This document shows, piece by piece, positions 23,083 through 33,644 of a stretch of 64,000 nt of DNA. Numbering within the stretch: position 1 is the first letter of the stretch; every line of letters begins with the position of its first letter. The position numbers and the translations under genes are program-made. Source of the DNA: Polytrichum commune (Eukaryota; Streptophyta; Polytrichopsida; Polytrichales; Polytrichaceae); assembly GCA_950295325.1 (NCBI GenBank), contig OX485804.1, positions 16,862,001 to 16,926,000 on the forward strand, written 5' to 3'. Below the pieces are notes generated by a model. That model ran no database searches. It was not told the origin of the DNA and saw only the letters and a list, made by a program, of their open reading frames with translations.

Positions 23083-26000
23083 CTAAGTGGTTTGTTGAGG
23101 TTCCAGCGGTATAGCCTTCAATGCTTCCACGGGCCATTTGGTGATGGACTTCAGTGCATCGCCCAGACGCAACATCGGGGGATCGTCGTCGTTGTTGCCC
23201 TCGTACAGCAACACAGACTCTGCTCCCGGCTCGATTGTGGACACGCAAACTGATACGTTGCCCTCCTCAATGATTCGCCCGTGGAGTGAGCCTCCTGCAA
23301 GGCTCACGATGATGCCTTGCGCCACTACATTCGTCTTGGCCTTGTTCTCCTCGTCCAAGTCAAACAATGCGACATTGGACCCCGTGGCCAACGGCAAAGG
23401 TGCGTCCTCCACCATCGCATTAGCCGTGTCCGACGGAGCGGCGGTGACCTCTTCTGCTTGTGTCTGCAGCAGAAAACGTAATTATCAACAATAAAAACAA
23501 TCCGGGTGGAGTTACTGATGATTGCAAAATATGATAGGACATACTCATATACCGCACCGTAGTCATCAGATATGACAACAATGAGTAATATAATTACGAC
23601 CTATAACTGAACATAGTCATATGACTGGACATAGTCATACAACCCATGACTAGCCATAGTCATGTGACTGAACAAAGTCATATTGCCTATGACTGACCAT
23701 AGTCATATGACTGGACATAGTCATATTAGAATGACCACAATAAATAACATATTCGCCTAGGGTCCTCATATTACGTTGTGGAGTGACATACCTATGCGGA
23801 CATGTGTTATCAACATTTTCCTTGTTTGCGATTGGAGTGAGAACCAAATAGAAACAAAAAATATCCAAGAGCAGCTTACCTGTGTCGATGAACCTACCAG
23901 GTTCGCAGGTACATACGCTAGATGGACCTCCTTGGTCAGATACGCCAAGCAATATTCAATGTCGGATTGCTTGCGGGCCAATGCTTCGAATGGCCCGCAG
24001 ATTCTGCGGAGGAAGTCATCGTTGGGATTTAGGGGATCCCAGCGCGGAAAGTTTAGGACATTTGAGGGAGGGGAACGCGCCGTCGCCGTTGTATCCCAAT
24101 CGATTTGGAGACACCGTGTTGAGCCGTGCGTGGGGTCCGGAATCATATCAAATAGATTGCGGAGGTCTCTTATTGGGTTCTGGAGGGGGTAAGTCCTCCC
24201 CCACAGAAAGCTCCATTGAGCTGTCGTTCCCGATGCAAGAAATGCACCTACAACCTCTAGTACGTTCTGCTCTACGGGGGACCATATCCCGACATCAAAA
24301 TTAGAGAACAACATCGACAAAAACTTGTCGCAGTCGGTTCTTTTTTTGATTTTTACATTCAGGTCCTTTGCATGGTGGATGACAAGATCCGGGCCCCACT
24401 CTCTCCTATCGTGCAGAGGTCTGATATCGCAGAGAAGTCCTACAACATTCAACACTATAATTTTTCTACGCCCGGAGTCCGACACTCTTACCGAGGGGAC
24501 CTTCGGGGGTAACGGCTGGATCTTCGAAGCATTGCCAACCTTCTTCTTCTTCTTCTGTGGACTGCCTCCTTTACATGCCCGTTTTGCCAGCCTCTTCGTC
24601 GCAAGCGCCTCATAGTCCTCGTCCTCCTGCAAGTCCACGGGTTGATCTTGACTCGCTCCAACCGTCATAACCTGGAACGCCACGACCCAATAACACTCTA
24701 GCGTTAGAATAAATAGTTCACTGTTCAGTACGAGCGTGAGTTATTAGACTGTCATACATGACTGCTTATGATAACCTCATGTCATGTTATATGACTGCTA
24801 CTTGTCATATTTATGACTGCATTGAGTCATATAATATGACCGCCTATAGTCGTATAACATGACTGCCTAAAGTCATATTATATGACTGCTTAGAGTCATA
24901 TTATATGACTGCCTTCAGTCATATTATGTGACATAGTCATATGACTGTCCAATGTTGAGGCCACATCAAAGACATAAAGCTTGCACGTAAGTATAACTAT
25001 CTGACAAGTATAATGTGCATATGACATGAATGCCAACCTCTTTCTGTCGAGCCATTGCACGCCGAGTAGGCCGTGCATCGTGTTCCGCCAATAGCTTCTC
25101 CGCTTCGCCCTTCCTCTTCTTTGCTATGGGTTTCTTCTTTTCATTGACGGGTGGGCAACCCAGATCTGCTAGGGTGTTACGTTGGGGCTCCGATGCCGCG
25201 GTCGACCCAGTATGACCGGATTCCGCCGACTTCCCAGTTGCCTGCATGTTCGTATGATCCACATGAGGCGTGTATTAGTGAACGATCTTCATGCATGACA
25301 TACAACATTGCTGAAGCAAAGGTGTTCCATACACGTATTCGAATGGAGTACTAGAGGGTATACAGACGCAACCTTTTCGGCGGTTACTTGGATCACGTCC
25401 ACTCCCGCTTCCGCCGTGGCTGGCGGTTCCATGTTCGTGGCCGTCGTTCGCTTCTGCACCTCCAGCAACAGCTGCTTCATCATAGCCTTCACATCTTCCA
25501 TTTCCCCCTTCATGCTATCCTGGAAGTCGTGCAGCTCGGTCCGCGTAACAAAGAGGGCTCTATCTCCCGCTCTTGCATTTGGGAGTGGCCCTCTGGACGA
25601 CGATGACCGGCCCCGTCCTGATTTCCCGGGTGTCGCTAGCTCGGTTTCCACCTCCAGCTGCGTGGGGGGGCGCTCTAAATCTGCGGCCTGTGAAAGGAGC
25701 AACTGTGGATCCATGAAAAATACGTAAACATATGAAATATGACTATGGAAAGTCATATGACACAGAATATGGCTATCTGTAGTCATATTACTCTGAATAT
25801 GACTCGCTGAGGTCATATTACTCAACGTATGACTAGGTGAAGTCATATGACTCACAATATGACTAGGTGAAGTCATATTACTCAACATATGACTAGGTGA
25901 AGTCATATGACTCACAATATTACTAGGTGAAGTCATATGTCTCTGAATATGACTAGATGAAGTCATATTCAGGCAGCGTGTGACTATCTATGGTCATATG

Positions 26001-28872
26001 ACTTCCAGCATGACTATGTAAAGTGATATCATTCATTATATATGTGAATTAATATGAGTGCATGTTGTCACATATTTATGTTTGAATGGTTTGCACACAA
26101 AATCACTTACCAGTCTAGAGCGCACCTCCCCTTCGGACCTTCCAGAATACGACAAGGTCTGCACGGTTTGCCGTGCGGCTTTCATGCGCGTGGCTTCCGC
26201 GATTTTGTCCGTCCGGGCAATTAACCACTTGAAGTTGTCGACGTGCGCCTTCTTCACATACGGTGGGAGCGGGCCACAACTCTCTATGAGTTTCTTCATG
26301 TTCGACCTGCGAGTCCGCATCTGCTGCCGCAAAATCTGGAAAAAAAAATAGCTTCAGGCACGTCGCCGAGTCCACCACGGTACTCGAACTGTGCGGCCAT
26401 CTTGTCTTTAATCGCCAACAACAAGGGCCGTGAGTGTGCCCTGAAGTTGTCGACGCTCCAGTCGAGGTCGCGAGAGTACCCGCGTAGTCGCGTCAGCCAA
26501 TCAGGCCTGTGTATCCCTGTCGGGCACCCGGCCTCGTCGACCTCGACCCACAAACGCTGACCACCACTGGAAGTGTGCAGCTCGTCACTCTTCTTCAAGG
26601 ACCGCCTAAGGTTCTTCAACTTCGATTGACGAAGCCGCGCGCTTCCGTCGCCGCCTTCAACCTCTGCCGTCCGGCCAAGGCAACGCACCTTCTCGCGAAG
26701 TTGTGTCGGATCGGCTCCTTTTTGAGCCATACGCCGCAAAATGCTTACTTCCCGGAGCTCCAGCTCGTCAAGGAGCTCGTTACGATGCCCTACACCTATG
26801 TCTGCCTCCTCGCTGTCCGCCGATGCTTCGTCGGCGTCCATCTCACAAGCCCGGAGAGTATCCTGCATGTCTTGGGACAACAGGATATCCTCCTCATTGA
26901 CCGCCTTGCCCTTCTTTCCGCTAGATTGCAACGGCCATGACCTGGGTTCATTTGTATTACCCTACACACCCAGACGTACAGGACACTATATGAGACCGTG
27001 GAGTCACCCTACATGACTGTACTGAGTTACATGATTGCATCGAGTCACACTACATGGCCGAGTGGAAGGATATGATTGCATAATATGACTGGATAAAGTC
27101 ATATGACTACCTATAGTCATATTACATGACTGTACTAAGTGTCATGTTCGGGGTTTGATTACGACCTCATGGAGTGATATTCATATACGGACATATGTTA
27201 TCAACATTTTTTCTATATGTGTTTGCAAATGCAAAAGGATAAGGAGATTTATGTTTTTACCTTCCGCCTCCTTGGTTTGGGCCGCTCGTCCTCGGAAGTC
27301 TCCTCTTCGTCCTCTTCGTCCTCGTCATCATCGAGGTCCGTTTCAGGAAGTGGTTTTTTTCCCTTCGCTCGAGTGGTCACACCCCAGCCACCACCCTGCT
27401 CTACAGATGGGCCCGGCTCTCCCACAGGCACGCCACGGCTGCTCTCAAAAACACGCGCAACCTCATTCGAAGTCATTTCCAAAACCGGCAATGAAATTGC
27501 CGGGAAACTAGCAATTGTGCGAAATACTTCCACTTGCATGCCATCAGGCAGATTAGCTATTTTTGTTATCAAATTGACTAGTACATTGTTCATTTCGGCA
27601 TTTTTGGTGGAAGTCGCGGGAACCACACTGTTCAGTACGAGCGTGAGTTATTAGACGGACATTACATCCCACAAAAATTGTGACGCTATCCGACTGCCAA
27701 TGCTGAAACATGAATCAAATGAGTCATGTGGTCTGCATATTTTTTTGACTGGGAGGAGTCATAATCATGAAATTGTTCACAACATGTAATGAGGATGGTT
27801 GAAAATAAAAATTGAAATTGAATGTCTATTACTGGAACTCAGTTCAGGATTCCATTGTAATTGTTAGAACCTATTGCTAAGTTGACAACACATACACATT
27901 GTCAACACATACACATACACATACACATACACAACACATTCACATTGTCAACACATAAAATTGAGTTTGCACTTTTGTGAATTCATTTTACGAAAGGAAT
28001 ATGTAACAAACACATACACGAGTTCTAGCTAGTATTAATTGAGTTCCAATGATTCAAACTTTCATTTTCATCACGGGCACCAACCAATCATGCATGTGAG
28101 CAGCTTAGTTAGCCCCCACTACATTAAAGATAGACAAGTTGATTGACAATCTCAACTTGCACTTCTCTCCCAACAAATAAAAAGCTATTGGGAGTAATTT
28201 TCTCTATTCAAAAATATTTTGAGGACTTGAAATCGTCGCAATTCGATGTTTACAACATTGTTCCTCAATATGACATGAGAAATATTTAGCCTATGCATTA
28301 TGGTTTCAATTCCATTTCAATTTTGGTAACTCTGCACTGTAGGGTAGTATGGAATTATTCATTCATTATGTGATATCAAACAAAAACATTGTTCATACAC
28401 ATGATCATAATTGCACGATCATAGACAACCAATAGAAGCCACATATGATGCACAACAACATGGATGTGGGAAGAAGTTACAATATTTTTAGGACTGGGAA
28501 GAGTCATACTCACAAAAATGTGACTGGACTATGTCATAATGATCTTAAAGTATGACTACAGTGAGTCATAATATTCTGGACTATGACTACAGGGAGTCAT
28601 AATACTATGAACTATGACTACAAACAGTCATGTCTTCAGCAAGTTGTATGCATTTTATGACTACAAAGATTCATAAAAGTTTCAAAATTCATAAGCAACC
28701 CTAGCGGTAGCAGGTCCGTTGTATTAGGGTTTGGGGTTACATACCCGGGGTCCTCAGGCCTCTTGAAATGAGAGGTCCCAATCGGTGTCAGACCGAGTTC
28801 CCTCAGCTTCTGGTTGTTGGCCTCGATGTTTTTCTTCCGCATCCTCTCATACTCCGGAATTTCTTCCTCCAT
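23083..28872 (-). CDS. CACTA accessory protein: FCP1-like and DUF8039-like
   Basis: Minus-strand gene of at least eight exons. Well-supported ones with matching phase: 28872-28745, 27627-27261, 25687-25373, 25241-25038, 24671-23880, 23463-23083. Exons near 26940-26350 and 26335-26111 also belong, but one junction (27261 to about 26940) and a T9 tract at 26341-26349 leave frame breaks. Order: acidic/basic N-terminus (DLDDDEDEEDEEETSEDE then PKPRRRK); a basic helical part resembling Transposase_24; a domain like FCP1/NLI phosphatases (KIIVLNVVGLLCD, then CDKFLSMLFSNFDVGIWS); and a C-terminus like DUF8039 (GIIVSLAGGSLHGRIIEEGN, ITKWPVEAL). The catalytic aspartate of the FCP1 type is Asn here. 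Likely a TnpA-like DNA-binding partner of TNP2 that gained a host domain; the function is inferred. Confidence 0.6.
23540..23740. repeat. Intronic TATGACT/AGTCATA array
   Basis: Repeats of the form 'catgactagccatagtcat' and 'atgactggacatagtcata' within the last intron of the accessory gene (23879-23464). Confidence 0.75.
24719..24749. repeat. 31-bp exact repeat, copy 1
   Basis: Identical to 27626-27656 (core cagtacgagcgtgagttatt). This copy lies in an intron of the accessory gene; the other spans the intron/exon border before its second exon. It may record gene conversion or a local duplication. Confidence 0.8.
24750..24960. repeat. Intronic TATGACT/AGTCATA array
   Basis: Seven or more hairpins with 5-8-bp loops such as tatgactgcttagagtcata, in the intron between the exons ending at 25038 and starting at 24671. 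Confidence 0.8.
25735..26040. repeat. Tandem intronic array, about 30-36-bp unit
   Basis: The unit 'tatgactaggtgaagtcata' recurs with spacers such as 'tgactcacaa' and 'ttactcaaca'. It lies in the intron between exons 26335-26111 and 25687-25373 and is the most regular array of the element. Confidence 0.85.
26985..27180. repeat. Intronic TATGACT/AGTCATA repeats
   Basis: Several copies (for example atgactggataaagtcat and atgactacctatagtcat) in the intron after exon 27627-27261. Confidence 0.7.
27626..27656. repeat. 31-bp exact repeat, copy 2
   Basis: See 24719-24749. Here the repeat provides the 'gaacag' splice acceptor of exon 27627-27261 on the minus strand. Confidence 0.8.
28490..28670. 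repeat. Intronic TATGACT/AGTCATA repeats
   Basis: Four hairpin copies such as tatgactacagtgagtcata in the first coding intron of the accessory gene. The same intron (28744-27628) also holds a CACATA microsatellite near 27889-27934. Confidence 0.7.
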
Positions 28873-29589
28873 GATTCTGCAAAACCATAATCCACATTAG
28901 TGTTCACTAGAATACAAACAGGTTGTATACATTTTTGCTTTTTGTTTTGTATTCCCTACCAGTCCTCATCGATTTTTTGTGGATGCTACAGGTCAGCGGA
29001 TAAGGGACTGAACAACCAACTCCTCTACAACAAATGCCAAGGGAGTTGCGATTATAGGTGAGCTCAACTTTCTCCACGGATATTCGATTGTGTGTGCGGG
29101 GTTTTAGCATGATATTTAGGTGTTTGACTAAGAACACTGACCGGGTTAGAATCACTTTCATTCGTGACATGTAGAATAATACATTGAGACCCGATTTAGT
29201 GTCCGAATTAGGGGTCATCATTTCCCAATTTAGAAGACGTCTTTCAAAGTACAAGTTTTGAATTTTTTGAAGTATTATGAAATATTTAAACTAAAATTAT
29301 AACCTTGGAGATGAGAGAGTGCACAACCTTGGAGGGTGAATGGAAGTGGTGGAGAGAGGGACTGATGCCCGAAAAGAGGGAAGGACGGATGCATGGATTC
29401 ACTGAGCTGATGGAGAAGTAATCGGGCCTGAAATGGAGAGAGAGTTGCCGACAAAAACCCTGCTGCCAAAGAGACCCAACACCGAGATGCACAGAGGTGC
29501 CGAACTCAACCCTAGGTGAAGTCGGAGGGATGGAGGAATCTGCACCCACCACCCAACATCATTTTTTCCGAATCTGCACCTGGAGTCAA

Positions 29590-29805
29590 ATTTCCCGAAA
29601 CCCAACACACTCACCTCTCACCCAGCACCCAGCACCTAGCACCCAGCACCCAACACTCTCATTCGGCACCCACCACCTAGCACCTCACCGAAACTGCACC
29701 CGGAGTCAAAATTCCCGAAACCCACCACCCAGCACTCAAAACCCACCACCCAGCACCTCACCCACCACTCTCACTAAACCCTCTCACCCACCACCTCACC
29801 CAGCT
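29590..29805. repeat. CCCAGCACC / CCCACCACC minisatellite
   Basis: Runs of cacccagcacc, caccacc and similar 7-12-bp units. Two flanking phrases, 'tctgcacctggagtcaaat' and 'actgcacccggagtcaaaat', mark an internal duplication of about 130 bp. No gene. Confidence 0.75.
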
Positions 29806-30039
29806 ACCTGGTCATTTTGTGGATGCACCGAATTCGAAGCATCAGCCGAATCCTTCGAATGAGCAGGCGAATCCATAGACCCTGCTGCCGAAAAGAAATT
29901 TTTTTCTCCCGAAATACTCCCAGCCTTCGCCGATCCCTAATCCCTGTCAACGAGGTAGAAGCATACCTGAATTTGATTACGCCACGTTACTTGAATCTGC
30001 TACCAGGTTGCGATATTCGGCGTGTCACAAGGTGGACAG

Positions 30040-30251
30040 ATGAGGGAGGATGAGAGCGATGGTGGGAGGGAGGGCGGGGGAGGGGAGGAGGAGAGCGAGG
30101 CAGGGAGTGCGGGCGAGGGAGCGCGGGCGAGGGAGCGCGGGCGGGGGAGGAGGAGAGCGAGGCAGGGAGTGCGGGCGGGGGAGGGGAGGAGGAGGGCGAG
30201 GCAGGGAGAGAGAGCGGGCAGGGGGATGGAGGGAGGGGGGAGGGAGGGAGG

Positions 30252-30302
<51 letters not shown>
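30040..30302 (+). repeat. Pure purine tract, G-rich then (GA)n
   Basis: About 260 bp with almost only G and A on the plus strand, with 'gcgggcgaggga' subrepeats and a terminal (GA) run of about 25 units from 30256. Open frames through it are composition artefacts. Confidence 0.9.
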
Positions 30303-30304
<2 letters not shown>

Positions 30305-31944
30305 GGGCATAAAATAGATCAGCAACTTTAATTTGCTCGTAAAACGTTGAAATTTTACATTTTTTTATAGGAGTAATTATTGGGCTATGAAAAAATCAAC
30401 AAATATTGTCATAATGGATGAGTTCATCCATCAACCAAAGCACAACATTCTCTTTACTTTTACATTCTCAACATTTGAAATTACTTTTACAAAAAAAGTA
30501 TGGGCTTCATCACACTTACGTATAACTGGGGTATATGACTCCCCTGGAATCGATTACGATATATTTACGGTATATATCATAGGATCACACTTATCCATGT
30601 GATCTTTTATACCAATATAAATTTATCTCTATCAAATGAAGAATTATCCAGTAGGTCAAATATTCATTTTTTCTAAGGGGATTCTAGCTCTTCTCCCTAA
30701 TTTACTTTAAAAGGCATGAACTTGACGAGGGATTCGTGGTGTCTATGTAAACTCATCCATTATGAAGGAGGAAACGTAGTGAATTGTAGTATAACTTGTG
30801 ATTGACTCCAAAAACCACATCAAAGTCCCTAAATTAATCAAATGGACTCTAGTTGGAATAAATTGACCCTCAACCTTAACGGGGACCTTTTTTAAACTAA
30901 ATCCCCTTCATCCACATTGGATGACTTGACACAGGCGCCACAGATCCCAAGCCGGGCATGAACTACACATGCCTCCAACACATCACATAATAGTGGTCAA
31001 TTATTGCTTAATATAATACCTATGTGTCCTTTGAGATTGTATTTGGTACCCACTTAATATTTAAGTGTTTTGTAAACAAATGTCACCCATCTTCCAGGTC
31101 GGTGTTCACTGAGTACGTCTGCTTTGCACTTCTAGGACGAGTTTTCATTTAGAAGCGAAAAGAAATGTTGATGATGAATTGGCCCCGTGGTACCACCTTT
31201 TCTAAGTATGTGAGGTAGATGGACTTAAGTGGCGCACTTCTTTAATCGGACCCATAGATATGATTGATAATTGGTTCGGTGAGGATCAAAAAGAGAATAT
31301 CATAAAGACATATGTTTAGAAAAGATTGGAATACGTCTTCAAATTTCAAAGAACTACTCTACATTCAACAATGAACACAATTGGGAGAACCCGCGTATTT
31401 AGTTAAGAAATAAAAAATGTTATGCATTTCTCATAACTATAATTAAATAAAATGAAAGTAATGCTTGGTGTTTGCTCGGCTTTGAAAATAGGAAACTTTA
31501 GCTCACTATGTGTGAGCTCCCATATATAATTGTGTACACTCAATGACCAAGAAGATACATATTGTGCACAATGGTCCATAAGGTCACATTAGTGGTCACT
31601 AAGGTAAGTCGGTCTTGAATAGACCCAACTCTCTTTAAACCCTCTTCTCATAGGATGTGAAATACGCAATTAGTGCAAAATGATTAGCAAATCCAAATTG
31701 TGCCCATAGCCATTTTCCTAAGTATGCTTTACAACATGTCCCATGATCAAGGCTTTAAAAAGTGACGTGAATATCTATTGGTCGTGGTTTTTGGACAATG
31801 AGACATCCTAATTTTCTTTCCTCGCAGCCCTTGATCTCATATTGAAAACAACCCTTATCCAACTCAAAGAGAATAAGCTACTTAGTTTATGACTTGTCGA
31901 GTCTTCTCAACCAACTCAACTAGGATATTTTTATTTAAATCATA

Positions 31945-32115
31945 CAATCATATGTCATGTCTTATATGACTGGCATGTGTTATATGACTCCCGCGTGTTA
32001 TATGACTGCCATGTCTTATATGACACCCCTGTGTTATATGACTGTCATGTCTTATATGACTCCCCTGTGTTATATGACTGCCTTGGGTTATTTGACTCCT
32101 CAACCGTATTAATCC
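31945..32115. repeat. Tandem 22-23-bp repeats before the SET gene
   Basis: Eight direct copies of the type tatatgactgccatgtctta in the leader or promoter region of the plus-strand genes. Unlike the intronic arrays they are direct, not palindromic. Confidence 0.85.
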
Positions 32116-32215
32116 ACATAGATACGTGACTGCGTGCATACGAGCACTTCCTCCTTGTAAGGTATTGCCGACATATCAGAAATTGACCCAGCGCGTATGC
32201 CGTGCACACCACAGG

Positions 32216-33114
32216 ATGGCAGGAGGGGAGGTCGAAAGCTTGAAGCATTTACAGTTATGGCAAGAAGAAGAGGTCCAAGCAGATGCAATGCGGCTATCCA
32301 AGTACCCATGCCCATGCATGGAGTGTGCGGGAGGGAAAGTCCTCGATCGAGCCACAATTTGAAAGCATCTTCGCAGCAAAAAAAGGGACCCTGTGTTTAC
32401 AGCCTCTATCTTGGTGAGTCATTCCATGAAACGACTTTTGAATGAGTGTAAGCGGGTGGTCATGCGTTGAGCGAGTTTTCATCTTTGTGTACATGAATTT
32501 TGTAGGCCCGATGGAGACCCATTGTAAAAGCTGCTTGCAAGACATCCCTGAGAAAGTTTCTAGGAGGACACAAAATGCCTTCACAGTCAATGCCAAACAC
32601 AACGTCTACAAGAGTACGAGCCTTGCAGACATGGGGGTCAAACGTGTATGACGGACAGTGGTGTGACGGGCCCATCCCAAAACTTATAAAGTTTTCATAC
32701 TGGAATAGAGAATGGGAAGTAAGGGTATCCAACTTCCCATTCATGGGTTGGGGTCTCTTTGCACTTCAACCCGCCAAAGAGGGAGAGGAACTGCTGCCAT
32801 TTGTAGGACCACAATACACCTTGGGAGAATACAGATCTTTGAAGAAGGCACAACCTCGAGTGAAGTCATATGCGATGCAAGTTGAGCCGGACTTGTACAT
32901 CGATGGAGATGTTATGAAGGGGAATGTCGCTGGCTTCATAAATAGTTCCATAGGACGCAAAGAAATAGGAAATGTGGTGTGGGAATTTCGCATGTTGCCA
33001 AAACCCTGGAACAAACAAGAATGGGGGTATGTAATCACCATAGCCACAAAGGACATTTTGGTCGGAGAAGAGTTGTATGCACATTACTCTTTGAACCCGC
33101 ACACCGCATTGTAG
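32216..33114 (+). CDS. SET-domain gene carried by the CACTA element
   Basis: Two exons fit in phase: 32216-32413 and 32506-33114. The first has a Cys cluster and basic tail (KYPCPCMECAGGKVLDRAT, then KHLRSKKRDPVF) like the N-terminal transposase-associated domain of CACTA proteins; it contains an in-frame TGA at 32360. The second encodes a SET domain: MGWGLFALQPAKEGEELLPF, then DLYIDGD, GNVAGFINSSIGR, NVVWEF and ITIATKDILVGEELYAHYS. SET proteins transfer methyl groups from S-adenosylmethionine to lysines. The terminal Tyr is kept, but the usual N-H-S of the cofactor pocket reads N-S-S, so activity is uncertain. The frame from the splice acceptor to the stop is intact. It lies directly upstream of TNP2; fusion to TNP2 seems unlikely because phases do not match. 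Confidence 0.7.
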
Positions 33115-33129
33115 GCTGACACCCATTAG

Positions 33130-33600
33130 TCCACATTCGGGATGACCAAAGCGAGTCATGTGTTCACTAACATGACTACACGAAGTCATATTTTGTTTTG
33201 ACAAAATTTTGTATAATGTCCGGACCACGGTATACATGCATACGTGGAACATGACCATTTTTTTGCATCCACTACTTGTATTTGTATGGTGCATGAAATT
33301 TTTGTCACCTGACATACGCTTCGAATCATAATCGATGAACATCCCCCCCCCCCACGCATGTTACACGTTCATGTTATATTCGGCGTTTTATGATTGCCCC
33401 TCGTTAGATACAGCGCGTATTTTATGACAGAATCATGTAACACAGAAGTCACAAATTTATGACTCATCCATGTCACACAAAACTATTTGTGATTGCTCCT
33501 TGTCGTTTTTATACATTTGTATATAATATGTGCCTGTTATATACAATCCGTGTTCTGGGATTGTCATTGTTATGAGTCCTTGTCGTATGTTTCTGCCAAA
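33130..33600. repeat. TATGACT-type repeats between SET and TNP2
   Basis: Scattered copies (catgactacacgaagtcat, atgactcatccatgtca and others) and a C tract at 33342-33352. Non-coding. Confidence 0.6.
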
Positions 33601-33644
33601 GCGAAAATATATAACGTGCTTACGAAATTTATCACTCTCTGCAG

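Larger units (their letters stand above)
28880..31940. other. CACTA central non-coding region between divergent genes
   Basis: Likely holds the promoters of the accessory gene (leftward) and of the SET/TNP2 side (rightward). Contains a minisatellite and a purine tract listed separately. A splice-like 'ttttgcag' just before the accessory ATG suggests a non-coding 5' exon to its right. 30310-31940 is AT-rich with no recognised gene. Confidence 0.5.

Noticed and set aside
23882-24304. 140-codon plus-strand open frame
   Set aside because: Opposite the FCP1-like exon; no recognisable content.
25735-26040. CRISPR-like regular repeat array
   Set aside because: Repeats are palindromic, spacers are short and similar to each other, and the array is an intron part of a plant CACTA element.
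26509-26940. 143-codon plus-strand open frame
   Set aside because: Lies opposite the accessory-gene exon, which shows charged, helical content and fits with the flanking exons.
28907-29254. 115-codon minus-strand open frame upstream of the accessory gene
   Set aside because: No recognisable domain; the accessory ATG at 28872 follows a splice-like 'tttgcag', so this is more likely untranslated leader or promoter.
30022-30325. Open frames rich in Arg/Glu/Gly or Ser/Leu/Pro
   Set aside because: Products of the purine tract; every frame is open for composition reasons.
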